From positions 7,197,777-7,261,776 of the forward strand of contig NC_037275.1 in assembly GCF_000002425.4 (NCBI RefSeq): a stretch of 64,000 nucleotides of DNA, given 5' to 3'. Position 1 is the first letter of the stretch; the number at the start of each line of letters is the position of its first letter. This document shows, piece by piece, positions 21,601 to 34,887 of this stretch. Source of the DNA: Physcomitrium patens (taxonomy: Eukaryota; Streptophyta; Bryopsida; Funariales; Funariaceae). The translations under genes were made by a program, and so were the position numbers. Below the pieces are notes generated by a model, which saw only the letters and a list, made by a program, of their open reading frames with translations, searched no databases and was not told the origin of the DNA.

Positions 21601-24600
21601 AGGGATACATGTTTGTTCCCATACCCAGCCGCCGGCCTGTCTCCTTGCCAATGGCTAACTGATCACCTGTACATTCATTTAAAATCCAAGTAAGCTAAAA
21701 TTACAATCCCAAAAAGAATAAAAATTTCGTAAAAATAGGTAGTTGACCTTAGAGTTCGTCTTCACATTCTTTAACAGCTATTCACATTAGGAAAGTGTTA
21801 ACGACACCTGTGATCATCTTAACGCTAACTCCAAGATTGAGAGCCCGACGGATTGTTTCAGCACTGTCGTGTCGAGGCGGGTCGAATAGCGGCATCAACC
21901 CAAGAAACTCCCAAGGTCCACCAAGACTGTCTTTGCTTTGTTCTGGAACGTCCTGTTTTACAACTTGATATGTCTTAGCTCAAAAAAAATTGTCAATAAC
22001 ATGCGAATAACATGAATTATAGATAGTTAGATTTCGTGGAGGTAGGAACTAAATCGAGCTACCAAAAAAATGGTTTACTGTGAAAACACTTGCCTGTCTG
22101 GCAACTGCCAGTGACCGCAGCCCCCGCTCAGCAAACTTGTCAATGATTGCATGCACGCGCGTAGCTATCTCCGATTTATTGTGAGCTAACTGTAGAATTT
22201 GCTCCGGGGCTCCTTTGCTGGCTCGATGCCACTTGCCATCAGTGTTATCGATGTACGTAATTGCTGTACGCTTATCAACTGGATTGAATGGAAGGAAGTG
22301 AATCTCTTGAATATTCGCACGAGCCTGTGATACACATGAAATATGAAGGTGTCGTCATCACATGATTCTGACGACTACATTTGTTATAGAATCGAGATTG
22401 ATGGACATCAAGAAGTGCAAAAATGAACAACAAACATTTGGTTCCCACCTCTTTGGGATCAGCTAGAATTCCAACTATGGCTGCATCAATAGCATCTTGG
22501 TTTTCCACTCTTGAAGCCCTAGCTGCCAGCAAGCACACTGTCTCTTTGTCCACATTTCTGTTAAAGACCTACACAGAAGGCGGATGGAATGAATTAGAAC
22601 AAAATTCAAGCAAGAGATACATATATGATCAAGACCAGATCCAGCAATCATGTTCGAACTGTTTGTCCACTGAGGTATATAATGTTAAATTCCCTACTAT
22701 GAAACTTCTTATGATACGACTGTGGTCTCATAACTTGTGCAAATTCTTTTAGCCAGGTACAAGCAAGAATAGGGCACAAGGTCATAGGGATATTTCACAA
22801 GAAAATAGAACAATTCCACAAATAAATTGCTCACAATATTTATAGAATTTCAATCCATCAACAGCAATCGACAAATTGAATCCACAATACAAAGGGATGC
22901 TTCAAGTACAAGTAAAATAAGTTTCTGAGCTTTACCTCCACCAAGCTTTTGTCAACTGTCAACTTGTTCAAAGTTAGAGTTCCTGTTTTGTCACTGCAGA
23001 GAACATCCATTCCTGCCATCTCCTCAATAGCAGTCATGCGCTTGGTAATGGCTCCCTGCACACATGTGTAACTCAAATGTTGATAAGAATCCCCTTTCGT
23101 CTTAATACCAAGAAATTTAATTTCTACTCCTATTGCTTATCTTTTTATATAATCAGCAATATGTAGTGAAAATGACTCGAAATTTCAGATTTTTTTTCTC
23201 TCCCAAATTAGACAAGGGGCACCGTAATGAACAATAATTGCCTGGACGATACTAAGAAATTGGTAAGGTCGTTTACTCAGAAGAGGTAATCAACCGAGAA
23301 ATTGTTGGCAATTGAGTAGGCACACAATGATTAGTGAGTTCTACTCCCTTAATGCAAACCTGTTTCGAAAGTCGGTGAGAGCCAATAGCCATGGTAACAG
23401 AGAGGACGGTAGGCATAGCAATGGGGATTCCCCCAATGAGCAACACCAAGAGGTTGTTGATGCCAGCTCGATATTGCCGGTGCTGGATCGGGTACATTAC
23501 AATAATTTCAATCACTATTCCGATTGCAATGCTGATTATACAAAAATTTCCAATAGCGGTCAACACCTGCAGTATGAGCAGTACCAAGGTTAAAAACTTT
23601 ATAACATATCAGTATCCAAAAATTGAATGAATTTTCCTATGATTATTAAAGAGCTAGAAATTCATGCCAAAAAGAAGAGACAAGCTTATACCATAAAGAC
23701 AAGCAACGGAGTAGAACATATTCACCTTCTGAAAATGGCCAATATTGTTTGTGGAGTCAACAAGATGCGCGGCTTTACCAAAAAATGTGTGCACACCAGT
23801 TGCAATAACTACAGCCTCGATCTCACCCTGTTTGCAGGTAGATCCTGAGAAAACTTCATCCCCAGGTTTCTTGGTTGCAGGCATCGATTCCCCAGTTAGA
23901 GCTGACTGCAGATTCAACCATTCATACATGTTAATCATCTCTATTTCTTCACATCCTGTTTGTGAGTAAAGAACTACGAGATGCACATGAGGTGCTTGAG
24001 CTTAAGAAGTTCGTCTGTACTACACCAAATCACAGATTGTAGAAGCTTGTAAACTTTACAAATTGATGCATCCCGAGGAATGTGATGAGTCATATAAATG
24101 GGCATTTGATATGGTGTAACTAACGAGTAAACAGAAGAAACTCGTGCCTGATCAATTTTTAGCGGGTCTCCTTCAAGCAAACGAGCATCTGCAGGAATAA
24201 TATCACCAAGCTTGATGCTAATGATGTCACCAGGCACCAGTATGGATGCATCCCGCTCAACCCAACTTCCGTTTCGCAAAACCTGAAGCTCTATGTTCGT
24301 GAGTTAAGAATAACATAAGTCGGACCAACTACTGCACAATCAAAATTCCAAAGACGACAATGATTTATTTATTTTGGCTTTTTGGCTTTTTGTTTGATTG
24401 TTTGTTTGTTTGTGTAATTTTATCCGAGAAACAACAGCAGTAATATTATGGGATGTAGGAGCAGTGGATTGGCATAGTAGGCATGTTCGCAATGAGAATA
24501 ATCAAGGGAATACACCTTGGTCTTAGGTGCAAGCTGTGCCATCAGAGCGGCAGCAGCATTTCCAGCGTTGTTCTCCTCAATAAAACTAATTGTTGAATTG

Positions 24601-25691
24601 ATCAACAGGAGCACAATGATTCCGAGGAAATCTTGCCAGTCGGGGGGCAGTCCCTATGAAACAGCATTACATGAGTCAAGAACAACATCAAAACAAGACA
24701 TAGACAGAAAAGAACATTCACGTCATCAGCCTAAAAAGATGAGAAGCACATGGTAAATCTGTGAGTTATCTGATTGTCCAGTCTTACTTGTCCATTGGCG
24801 AGAACAATTGCCATGATGGCAGCAGCCTCCATCACCCAAGACAAGGGGTTCCACATGAACCCCAAGAACTTGAGGACTTTGCTCTCCTGTCAATGCGCAC
24901 ACAGAAACAAATCAACACATGATTCAAGAAGAAAAGAAAAAAAGATCCAAAAACGTTTTCGTTATTGAAATTTCTCATTAAAAAAAATAATCACAATGTA
25001 GGTTAAATAAAACATTTCTAACTGTTTTCATCGTAAATTTTTATTGTTGTAGTTATTTATAAGTGTGGCGGGTAAAGACAAAAGTTTTCACCTTGATGCA
25101 ATGATCCCAAAAAATTCTTGATTTCAAGTAGAAAAGCATCAAAGTTAATTGCTCTAGGAAAATCTAGACGAAGGATCAAAAGTGGAAAACAAAGAAGTAC
25201 CGATTTCTCCTCGAGCTTGTTTTGGCCAAATATTTTAAGCCGAGCCTCGCCATCCTCATCTGTGAGACCTTCCTTGGTACAACGCAATTGCTCAAAGACC
25301 TCCTCAACCGGTATGTTTTCCTGCATACAACAGCACAAGATTGCGAATCGTTGATCCTAAAAATTCCAGAGAAACAATGCATTTCAATTTTACAACAGCA
25401 AGTAAAGGCTGAAGCAGAATGCGTACGATAAAACGCACAGTTGTTTTAGAAATCCAAGGCACATTGGTGTAAGGCATTAAATTCAAAGCGCTTAATATTA
25501 GAAATGCAACCACATGACATCAATTTAATTGAAAAAGCCCCAGAACAGAAGGATGGCGTATTTGTTTTTTGTTCTCTATAAGTAGATCGGAACGTCTATA
25601 AAGTGAAGATAAAGCTCACCAAGTCAACAGTTTCGTTGTTCAATGCTTCAAGCCCAGATAAATCCGTTTTCTTGACATGATCGTCCGCCAT
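18630..25691 (-). CDS. Plasma-membrane proton pump, P3A-type H+-ATPase (20 coding exons)
   Basis: This pump couples ATP hydrolysis to H+ export. Coding exons in order: 25691-25620, 25320-25201, 24886-24788, 24653-24516, 24282-24148, 23905-23726, 23566-23360, 23055-22936, 22568-22449, 22324-22094, 21952-21808, 21666-21502, 21347-21109, 20891-20859, 20562-20481, 20181-20021, 19874-19701, 19449-19267, 19117-18936, 18726-18630. They total 2883 nt, 960 residues, with all phases consistent. Landmarks are TGES (192-195), phosphorylated Asp 339 in DKTGT, KGAPE (434-438), TGDGVND (597-603) and ILND with proton-binding Asp 695. The C-terminal autoinhibitory domain (about 869-960) ends SYTV; penultimate Thr 959 is the 14-3-3-binding phosphosite of vascular-plant pumps. 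The ATG context CCACCATGGCG is strong. The two introns after 24148 and 22094 use GC donors. No truncation is seen. It is probably an active gene. Confidence 0.97.
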
Positions 25692-28600
25692 GGTGGCAGT
25701 TTAAGACAACGAAAGCACCTTCGAGCACGAATGTCTTGCTCAAAATACAGTCAAACTCAAAATGGCATTCTCAAATTCTTGTCTCGCCATAGGGGCTCCG
25801 CCCAATCTTGCCTTTCGCAACTCTCTCTGCAGGGATACAAAGTCAATGGTCTCCTGCACCAGAAGATCAAGCACATGAGATGTACAGTGATGATCCTTCA
25901 TCACAATTTTGCGTTTTGAAACAGGCTTCTAATGACAACCTAGCAAATGCTTAGGCTGTGGAAGGCCTGCGAGAAAAAAATCAATTGTGATGGAAACCGG
26001 AATGGTTAGATCTATGCACTCGAGACACCATACCGACGGGAATCACCAGGCTGAACCAGTTCTCTAGATCCTGCACGCATATTCAAAATTCCGTGTTCCA
26101 ATAAAGAGCTTGAGAGCTTTACAACAATACTAGCATCTCATAAGAATTTTTCTCGCCGGTATAACCTTAACACTGAAATTTGTCGTCCCTTCCGATGTTG
26201 GTGTAGGCATCATCTTAAGCTATCCTAAAAGAGAGAATGATTCATTGCTATACGACTGAACCTCCGAACACATGTTTCACAGTGGTGCCAAGACACGTCA
26301 TGAAAGGAACCGAGAAGCAGCGTAAAACTAAAAGAAAAACTATTTACTGTTGTCAGCTACTCTGAAACAGGAAATGAAAAAGCCTCTCTACAAATCCAGA
26401 AACTTCTATATTAAAGCTTTAGAAGACCAAAGTGATCCAAAACCTTCTAATCGTTTTTATTCATGAAATTTACACGCATAAACCCTAGCGTCTCCAGTAT
26501 GTACACGTAACAATTCTAGCGGAATTGCGCCTGCTTCGGTGCTTCGCGACCATCTCCGCGGGCCAGTTTGATGCAGCAGATAGGTCGTGACTCAAAGCAA
26601 TCCAATGGAACCGCCATGTACACAATATTTCAATACAATCTCCGCACTAGCACACTAAGTTTATGAAAACACATCGTCGTCACAAAGCCTGATCAAACCT
26701 TCTCGCTTAACAGATCAAAGCATAGAACAGTGACATGTATGAGGTGAAAATTTACTACACGGATTCTTTCTTGGCTTAAACGTTTCTGACAAGGAACAGC
26801 AACACGTTGTGCCTACAGACACAGCTACGTCATCTCCTCACCTTCCTAATACCACCAAAGACAACGCTAACAACGATTCGAGACGAAAAGTCCAAACATG
26901 TAACGAATTGGTCCACAGTACAATCAAAAACTAAATCTCTCAGCGTAGAAAAAATTCTAATCCTGCATCACAAATTCTTGAGAGGGAGTTGGTTAAGGAA
27001 ACAAAAAAACAAAGTTTCTTCGTAATTATTATCCTGTAAAAATTAAATAAATGTTTTTTAATTAAACGACTCATTAACCAAAAAACAGCCAAAATTCACA
27101 TAAGACACTACTTCAGGCACCAAACACCACTAATGCACTCTCAGAATATTACCCGACACAGTGCTCACGAAAAATTCCACACACCTCCACAACGACACAC
27201 ACACACGCACACGCACGCACAAAGCTCATCGCCATCACCACGGAGCAGGAGCGAAAAAAAACGGCCCTGAGCTGGACTACTCCATGATATGCACTCACCT
27301 ACCAAGGCCCCCATGGAATTTGACCCCGACATTCAGACGCGGCGCGATTTCACCATCACCGTGTTGCACGGAAACTCCACAAAATTCCAGACTCCTATAT
27401 CCTTCTGAATGTCTTTCTCTCTCCCGATCTCTCTCCCTGTCTCAATCCCTTTCTCAGATTTTCTACTTAGAAGAAGACGGGCGCATGTTAGGAACACGGA
27501 AATCGGCCGGGCCGTGGGGAGGAGGAAGAGGAGCCTGAGACGATTGAAGTGGACGGTCGATCGAAGCAGGCCGCCGCGAGCGCTGCTTCTATTGTGGCGT
27601 TGCAGTGGGGCTATCATCGACGTTCACGCTGCTTACTTGTCATGCAAAGGCACCGGATTCCCTCGCCCATGACTTTCTGGAGCCCCTCCCTCCGTTCTTC
27701 GTTACGGTGCTGGGTATATTGATTCTCCTGGATGGATGAATGTCAGGATGAATGCGTGAATGACTGTTGCGTACATGGATGGGTGATGTGGGTATATTAA
27801 TGAGCTCATATGTGGATTAATGAGTGGATGGATGAGTAAAATTCTCGCTCTGAGGACATCACGCCTTTCCACGCAAGCGTCTCACTTGCCTGAAACAATT
27901 ACGGATGGTTTCAGGATGAGTCTGAGTTTGTGAACGGGGGAGTTTTCTATCTCGTAGCTTACTTTAGAAAGGCCATGATTCAAAAGGGTCCCCCTTCTTG
28001 GTCTTGGTGAAGAAAAACCTCCTTTTAATTATTATCTTGGTTTTCGGAGATTGTATCAAATGCAAAGAGTTTGTGAATTGGGCTCAATCTTGTTGTTGTT
28101 ATGAATTTTAATATGGTCGTTTATATCTTGTTTTTTACATTTTTGATAAAAATAAATACATAATCATGCAAATCCAAGTTTCTGTTTTTCTTTCCTTTCC
28201 TTTTTGAAAATGGTACTTCAAAGAATTTGCAACATTCCTTTTGAAATTCTTGTAAGGATTATAACTTGAAGATGGCCTCTTGCAAATTTCAAGGGGGTGA
28301 CGCTGTTCATGTCATGGAGGACAAAAGTGCATCCCATTTTGTCTTTTTTTCCAATAACATTCCCACTAAGTTTCCAAAGAGTAAACCAATTACTAGTTGT
28401 GAAAGCAACCACCTCTCACCTTCTCACCAAAGCTAAAACCAAAAGACTTGGTTTTCAGTTTGTTGTAGCAGTTGGGAGAATGTAACAAGATGCGAAGAGA
28501 GGAGGAGGAAGTATATATTAAAGTAACAAATCATACCCAATGAGATGTAGACACAACGACTTGGATCCTTAGAAAAAACAATGACATGTATTCCCTCCTC

Positions 28601-28800
28601 TTTACTCCCAATTCTATTCCTGGATAGTGGTAACGGAACCATCGGTAGGAATTCCCCTCTCTCGCATTGTGTGCACCCACGTCGACTAATTAAAAGGAAT
28701 TCGTTAAACCCATTCACCTTCCCCGTTCACTTCCTATTTAAAGCACTTCGAGAAGGGGTTTAGTGAATGTGAACACGTCGGACGCCGTTTCGGGGTAATA
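25692..28800 (-). promoter_or_regulatory. Upstream region and probable leader of the H+-ATPase gene
   Basis: No other gene is visible. A pyrimidine-rich tract (CT-rich on plus, GA-rich in the sense of the gene) lies at about 27407-27470 and a CA-rich tract at 27195-27228. Both are typical of plant leaders and core promoters. The long distance to the ATG suggests a 5' UTR with one or more introns, but the splice sites cannot be chosen from sequence alone. Short ORFs at 27161-27672 overlap each other on both strands and look like low-complexity artefacts. Confidence 0.4.
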
Positions 28801-31336
28801 TTCATCCACCTTCATTCGACTCGCGCGGTGAAAGGTGAGGGATGAAAAGCCAGGTCAGTGCCACGTAGGAGAGCGTGGTGGTGGTCGTGACCGTGAGAAG
28901 CCGCTATTAGTTGGCGGCTGGCTGGCTGGCTCGTGGGTGCGGTCATGGGGTCACCCCCCAAAGGCGACCCCACTACTGGGGGTGCCTTGCGTCGTGGCAA
29001 TGACGGCATAGGGAATGGCAGTTTGGGGAGCGTTTTGGGAACAAGGCTCTCCCCCTCGTGGCAGGCTCAGTAAAGATATGCATAAATAAATTAATAAAAA
29101 TCTTCGTCTGGATGAATTTATTACTTTACAAAGAAAAAGAAATATGTTCCGAACTTTGGGCTGTGTGTATCGTTATACTGAAGTTTGATAAATTGATAGA
29201 TAGAAAAATAACGTTGTTAATAAATTGACGACTTTTTGTTTCACGTTGTGCAATGAATTCTTAAAAATGTGAGAAAGCTTGAAAGAACTTTTAGTCCATG
29301 CAAACAGTAGAATTTTAGATTAGTCTAGCTTCAAATTCCCTGAGTATGGATGCAATAGAAAAGTAGAGGACTAAACCAACTGAAGGAATTCGTCCACAAG
29401 GATATCTAATTTCAATTTTTTTGCCATGTCTAATATTACTCGTTACTATTGAAGAGACCCATAAGGCCCATGGCTGTATTGTATTCAATAACATCAATCT
29501 TTTTTATGATCATCCTCTTCATTTCTATTTTTAATATACGCGAGTTATAAATAATTATAAATTAAGATTTGATACTTTTTAATAAAATTTCAAATATTCC
29601 TTTCGAATATATATATATATATATATATATTCTTCCAACTACTTTTGTACTATTAGAAGTTTGGAGTGCACAGAATTAGTGATTGTAATTCTTTGAATCT
29701 TTTTCCAATAACTAATGTTCTTTGAAAATTAATGTATGTATATATGTACAAATATAATCATTAATATGATAAGAATCATTTCATAAAATTTTAAAAACAA
29801 GGTTTGTAAATTGATTGAATATGAAAAGGGTAATTATTTAAAACAATAAAAATAAAAACAAAAACGCCCTCCACAAAGATAAAAGATAAATATAAAGAAA
29901 TAAGTAATTTGGACAAAAGACTCTATATCATTGAACAATGATGCTTTTATCACCCACATGTACAAAATCAAAAACATTTTTTATACATCAAAATAGTTCA
30001 TTTAACTTTACATATTACCAATAAAAAGTCTAAAAACTTTAAAAGAGAAAGAAAATGATTAGCATTTCATAAAGAGACATTGTAAGGAAGCAATGTATAG
30101 AGAAAACGAACTTTTAGAAAAACATATATGATCTTGGACAAAATATATATATATATATATAAATTAGAATTTAAAAGCATCAAAATAATATATTTAATAA
30201 TGACTGCTTCCACAAACTATATATATATATATATATACATATATATTCTTCCTCTCTTCTAAAAAAACATATATTTTAAAATTATTTCATGCATGTAATG
30301 CTTACCTTATTTGAAACATTTTTTGAGCATTTTTCTCTAATCCATTCTAATATGTAGGATACCTGATATTTCACCTTTATACAAGAAGGTCGATGTAGTA
30401 GTGCATAAACAAAACTCGGCTATGGATACAAACCTCAAATAGCTAGTAGAGACTATTAGCTTTGTAAGAGCGTTGAATGGGGAAAATCTTTTACAGGTTT
30501 GACTAGACGATCGAGCACATAAAATGTCGGTGACCCTCGCAAGTGTCGAGACCACTTCAACGTATCCAGGCTTCCATTTTCATGTCGAAACGGTTCATGA
30601 CATCCTGAATTCTGGACCCTCAATATGACCTCCCTTCAATATGAAAGTCATGTGGTGCTCCAAAACATCACCGAACACTGTTTGCTCAAGACTAACGTGC
30701 ATGGCAATTAAAATAAACGATACTATTCAAGGTGTGCAAGCTTTCTAACCTGTTGAAAGTTCCCTTTCCTCCACCAGAGGACCTTCAAAAGCGCAATCAC
30801 GTCAATCCGTTGAAGCAAACTTTACAGGAACAACTCCAATCTTTTGAATCAGTATGGGTGCAAAATATGCCCCTGTGGATCCCCAGAATCTTACTTCATA
30901 TACAAAAAACAATGAGCATGCACAGCTCAAGCATAAAACTAACCCGATAGACTAGAAATATACTGCTTACTGGTACATCACCACATCCTGCTGTGACGGA
31001 AGTCACAATGGAAAAAAGAAAAATCTCTGGTGGTTAGAGAGAGATTAACCCCATAAGGATTTTAAAATCATGAGACATAGCCCAGGACCTCCGTTACAAT
31101 AAACCACAAGACAGTTACAATGAACCTCATTTATGGTTTGACAGTTTCAGATCTGAATAACCAAATTCTGCGAGTACAACCTCATCACGGAGCAATCGAA
31201 CCTCAATGTGCCAAACAAAAGAAGCTTTTGATTACTTGGTGCAAGCCAGACAACGAAAATCAGTGTGGTAATGTAAAGACATATCCGCGGATATCCTTGT
31301 TACTATACAGACGACATGGAAGAGAACATCTTTAGA
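28801..31336. other. Intergenic DNA with AT microsatellites
   Basis: Gene-free AT-rich sequence lies between the upstream side of the H+-ATPase and the 3' end of the DnaJ gene. TA-type microsatellites are at 29606-29630, 30142-30160 and 30218-30236. The part next to 31336 should contain the DnaJ 3' UTR. Nothing else can be supported. Confidence 0.5.
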
Positions 31337-33387
31337 CTACCGCCCCATTTCTCTTTTCAACTTTGCAAGCATATCTTCAATGTCGTCAACGTCATCAACC
31401 TTTTTCGCTCGGTCATCAGAAGACTCTTCTCGTCGCGGGGACTTGGTACCCGAACTATTTGATTTTGATTTAGAGCTCCGCTCTCTTGTCTCTTGGTTCT
31501 GGGTCGAGGAACTGGCTGTGTAATTTGCGCTCGCCTTCTCACCATCACTTACATTCAGTTCCTTTTCAAAAAACTCCACAAATTCTTCACCAATGTCCTG
31601 TATTTGACACATTTGAAGCTATGAGAATCTTTCGGCTGGTATCTTAAACCCTGAAGCCTTGCAAGGCGTTACCCATAAAGTATGGTGCTGGCCAGCTCCT
31701 ACGCATGAGTTTAAAGAGCTAGTGATCTCATACTGACAGAAATACTAAGGTAGAGAAAGACAATAAACACTGATAGCATGTGATGTCTCTGCAGGGTATG
31801 AACATTGCCCTCACCGCTAACTCTTCCCATAGACTCTTAGGTTTAGCGCCTCTCGTAGAACTTCGTTTTCTTAAATCATCTTGAATGTCCTTAAAGAATT
31901 GGTCTGCACCAGGGATCAACCACAGCGAAAATTAGCAGTACGGTAATAAAAGCGGCGCTGCATTACTCACGTACCGCAAACACGGTCTAGCTCATCCAAT
32001 TAAACCTTGTAACCATTTCTAAGTTTTAAGCATCCATCAGCTTCACACGTAAGGAGCATACCCGCGTTGCGGGTTCTAATCCTACACCATTTTTCTATGC
32101 ATTTCAGACTTGGACATCGTAGCATATCAACAACACGCTCAGTCTCTGTTTGTACTATAATTGTTAACATAAAAAGCAGCTGGGGTCTTGTCAACTAGAA
32201 GTTTATCAGAAAACAAAGATATTCATTCAGAGATGCGTAAACCTTGCCTCTCCCAGTACTAGCAAGAATTGAAATTCTTTTAGTGTCATATAGGTATCAA
32301 AAGGGATCACGTCAAGCACAGTCTCGTTCCCAGGTACTGCTTTGACGACAATACAGAATAAACATCGTATTAATCAGTGGGTATGCTGAAAGAGTACCAA
32401 ATCCGTAAAACTCCTCCTCTTTCTGCGTGGTCTTTCGCCCCGATCCCCACTGAAATGGATCCCAATCATCCGATCGTGTGCGGCTGCCCCCAGCATCGTA
32501 CCTGGAACGGCTCTTGCTGTCCACTAAAGTCTGGTACGCATTTTTAATCTCTAAAAATTTCTCTTGGGCTCCTGGCTGATCACAATCAAATAAACAATTG
32601 TCAATCTCGGCGGATTTTGATGTGAGGAATTTTCTGAAGAATCGGAGTCAAAACAGTTCCTCACTTTTGCAAACCTCATATCCAACGTGTTTCATCAGGT
32701 GGCGAAGCCATTATATGAATCTTCGTTAGGAAGAAGAGAAAACAATTCCAAGTGGGCTGAAGAAGTTGACCGCACAATACACACTATTCAGATTTGGAAT
32801 ACACAAGCATGCCTCCTGGAGAATTCTATTTGAAACATTCTCCCAGATGTACTGACTTAAGATTGCGAATAGAGAGGTGCATGTATCGCCCCAAAGACTT
32901 GAACCCTAAAATATAGTAATCAAAGCATCTGAGATCTAGAACATCCTCCCAATCCCACCTTCGCACACGTTTCCATATCCCTTGCCAAAGAAGAAGCTAG
33001 TAATTGGCATACTATGAATTGTTTTCTGTAGCCAATCTGTTCAAATCAAATCCAAAATGTCCATACCTGCTTATTAACGTCGGGGTGATATTTGAGAGCC
33101 AAACCCCTGTAGGCTCGCTTAATCTCCTTCTCTGTGGCCGTAGGTGACACGCCCAAGGTCTCATACAAAGACTTCTGCGCGGCATGACAGACACCAAACC
33201 TTCTGTTGCGGCGATTCTCCCATTTGAGCTTCCCGCCCCAACTAGCACCCGGCAAGGGCGTCCCTACCCTGCCTCGGAGACTCTGCGCGCTCTCTGGTAT
33301 CCCCCGCCATCTTCTGTCGACAGGACAGTGGTGACTCAGTTCTGCGCAAAAGACTGCCCACTGAAGCTCCCTTAACAAGACAGCCAT
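31337..33387 (-). CDS. DnaJ-domain (J-protein) co-chaperone, probably plastid-targeted, four exons
   Basis: Exons are 33387-33067, 32575-32398, 31903-31815 and 31597-31337; 849 nt in total, 282 residues. Residues 1-70 are Arg-, Ser- and Gly-rich with few acidic residues, as in transit peptides. The J-domain follows at about 71-135 ([20 protein letters not shown], the Hsp70-activating HPD in KYHPDVNK, then [11 protein letters not shown] and SRSRYD). Downstream, [20 protein letters not shown] resembles the C-terminal block of plant chloroplast DnaJ proteins related to the DJC76/DJC77 group as I remember them. The tail is Ser- and Lys/Asp-rich. There is no zinc-finger or substrate-binding CTD, so it is a type III J-protein. 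All splice sites are GT-AG and phases agree. Plastid location is inferred from the N-terminus. Confidence 0.9.
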
Positions 33388-34136
33388 CAGTGCTGCAAAA
33401 ACACCTCTTCAAATCGAATACTCTGCGGGGGTGCACCCTGACACAAACACACTCACGGTACTGGACATTCCCCAGCAATTTTATTTCCGAATGGCCGAAT
33501 CATAACCCACCGGGAGAACGCAAACATTCGACGAACCCCAAAAGTGGAAAAAACAGTCCAGATGCTTTCAAGTTTGAATGCGCACGGCCACCTGTAGTGA
33601 CCAGTGGGAACGTCCCAGGTCACACTCGAGAATGCAGAATTGGGTTCGATTCTAAATGAGAAGTGAAGATGAGATCAATGTCTTAATTGTGAGGGAGAAG
33701 CAAAAAAGGCTAGTCTAGCAGACGTGAACCAACGCATTTGCTTTGTGGATTTGCTGCACTTTTTGCAACTCTCCACTCCTCAAGCTTCCTCGTGTTGAAC
33801 TCTTATTGGATTCAGCCCTTCCCTACCAACTGACGCTCCAATCAAACACTGGGCTAACCCCGAGTTATCACTGACCAATGTCCGAAGCACACTTCTGTGG
33901 ACATGATGGTTGCTTACTGGAAGCAAACAAAATAAAAAATAAAAAATAAAAACAGGAAGTGATGAAGCAAAAGGACATGAGAGACGGCGAGCATCGTAAC
34001 CACACAGATCATGCGAAATCGCCGTGGGGTAGCGAGGGCGGAGTTGCATGAAGAATAAAACCTCCAAAACTAGTCTCTCAACACCGATTTTGCAACTTCT
34101 ATATGCAAAAGTTAAAAATAAATAAATAATAAAAAA

Positions 34137-34167
<31 letters not shown>

Positions 34168-34887
34168 CGTGCCCACACTCCACTGATTCCACAACAATTA
34201 GCTTATCTGGACAGAAAAAAACAACATCACAAACTAGATAACAGTCCATAGACGCGGTAGGAAAAATATGAGTAACGATTCACGTGACGAATTTTCCCTG
34301 TATAACTCATGGTTTTAGGTTTTGCATCCTTGCATGAGAGGAAATTATTCAAGCAGTATTCTTTGGTTTGGTCGACACCCATTTTATCAATGAAAGACAA
34401 AGCGGTAAAGCCCTGCATGTGAAGTAGTATTCTCAAGTAAAGGTAAGCATGGAAGAAATCCAACACCGCCACTCACACAATCCACTTGTATTAGTATTTG
34501 TGTATTTGTGGAGACTTGGGTTGTTTTGTAAAAACCAATCTTTGTTAGCTACTTTGCTGTCCATGGAGTTGTATGGTGGTACGAGAGACACTCTACAGTG
34601 GTGTGAATCCTTTAAATAGTTATGGATAGGGAAACGTTAATCGACCTAGATTTTTACTAAAGCGACCCACATCTAGACTATCACTGCATCTCCTTGTCCC
34701 ACATCCCCATTCCCTCCGTTTTCATCCCCAGCCTCCATCCTCCGTTCCAACCCCCCGGACTTACAGAGCATTGTGTAAGGAAAATTTTATAAGAGTGCTT
34801 GAGATTTCCAATGAAGAGTTGCTGCAGATCGTGACTCACGGATGTGAGAGCATCTATCGTTCTTGTAGATTGTCGCTCCGAAGCTAA
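33388..34887. other. Upstream flank of the DnaJ gene; CA microsatellite
   Basis: The first hundred bases right of 33387 are expected to hold the 5' UTR and promoter. An A-run followed by a CA repeat lies at 34131-34167. The open frames here are short or low-complexity. No gene is supported. Confidence 0.4.

Noticed and set aside
27161..27672. Overlapping ORFs of 87-125 residues on both strands upstream of the H+-ATPase
   Set aside because: They arise from CA-rich and CT-rich low-complexity sequence in the leader or promoter region and read equally well on both strands.
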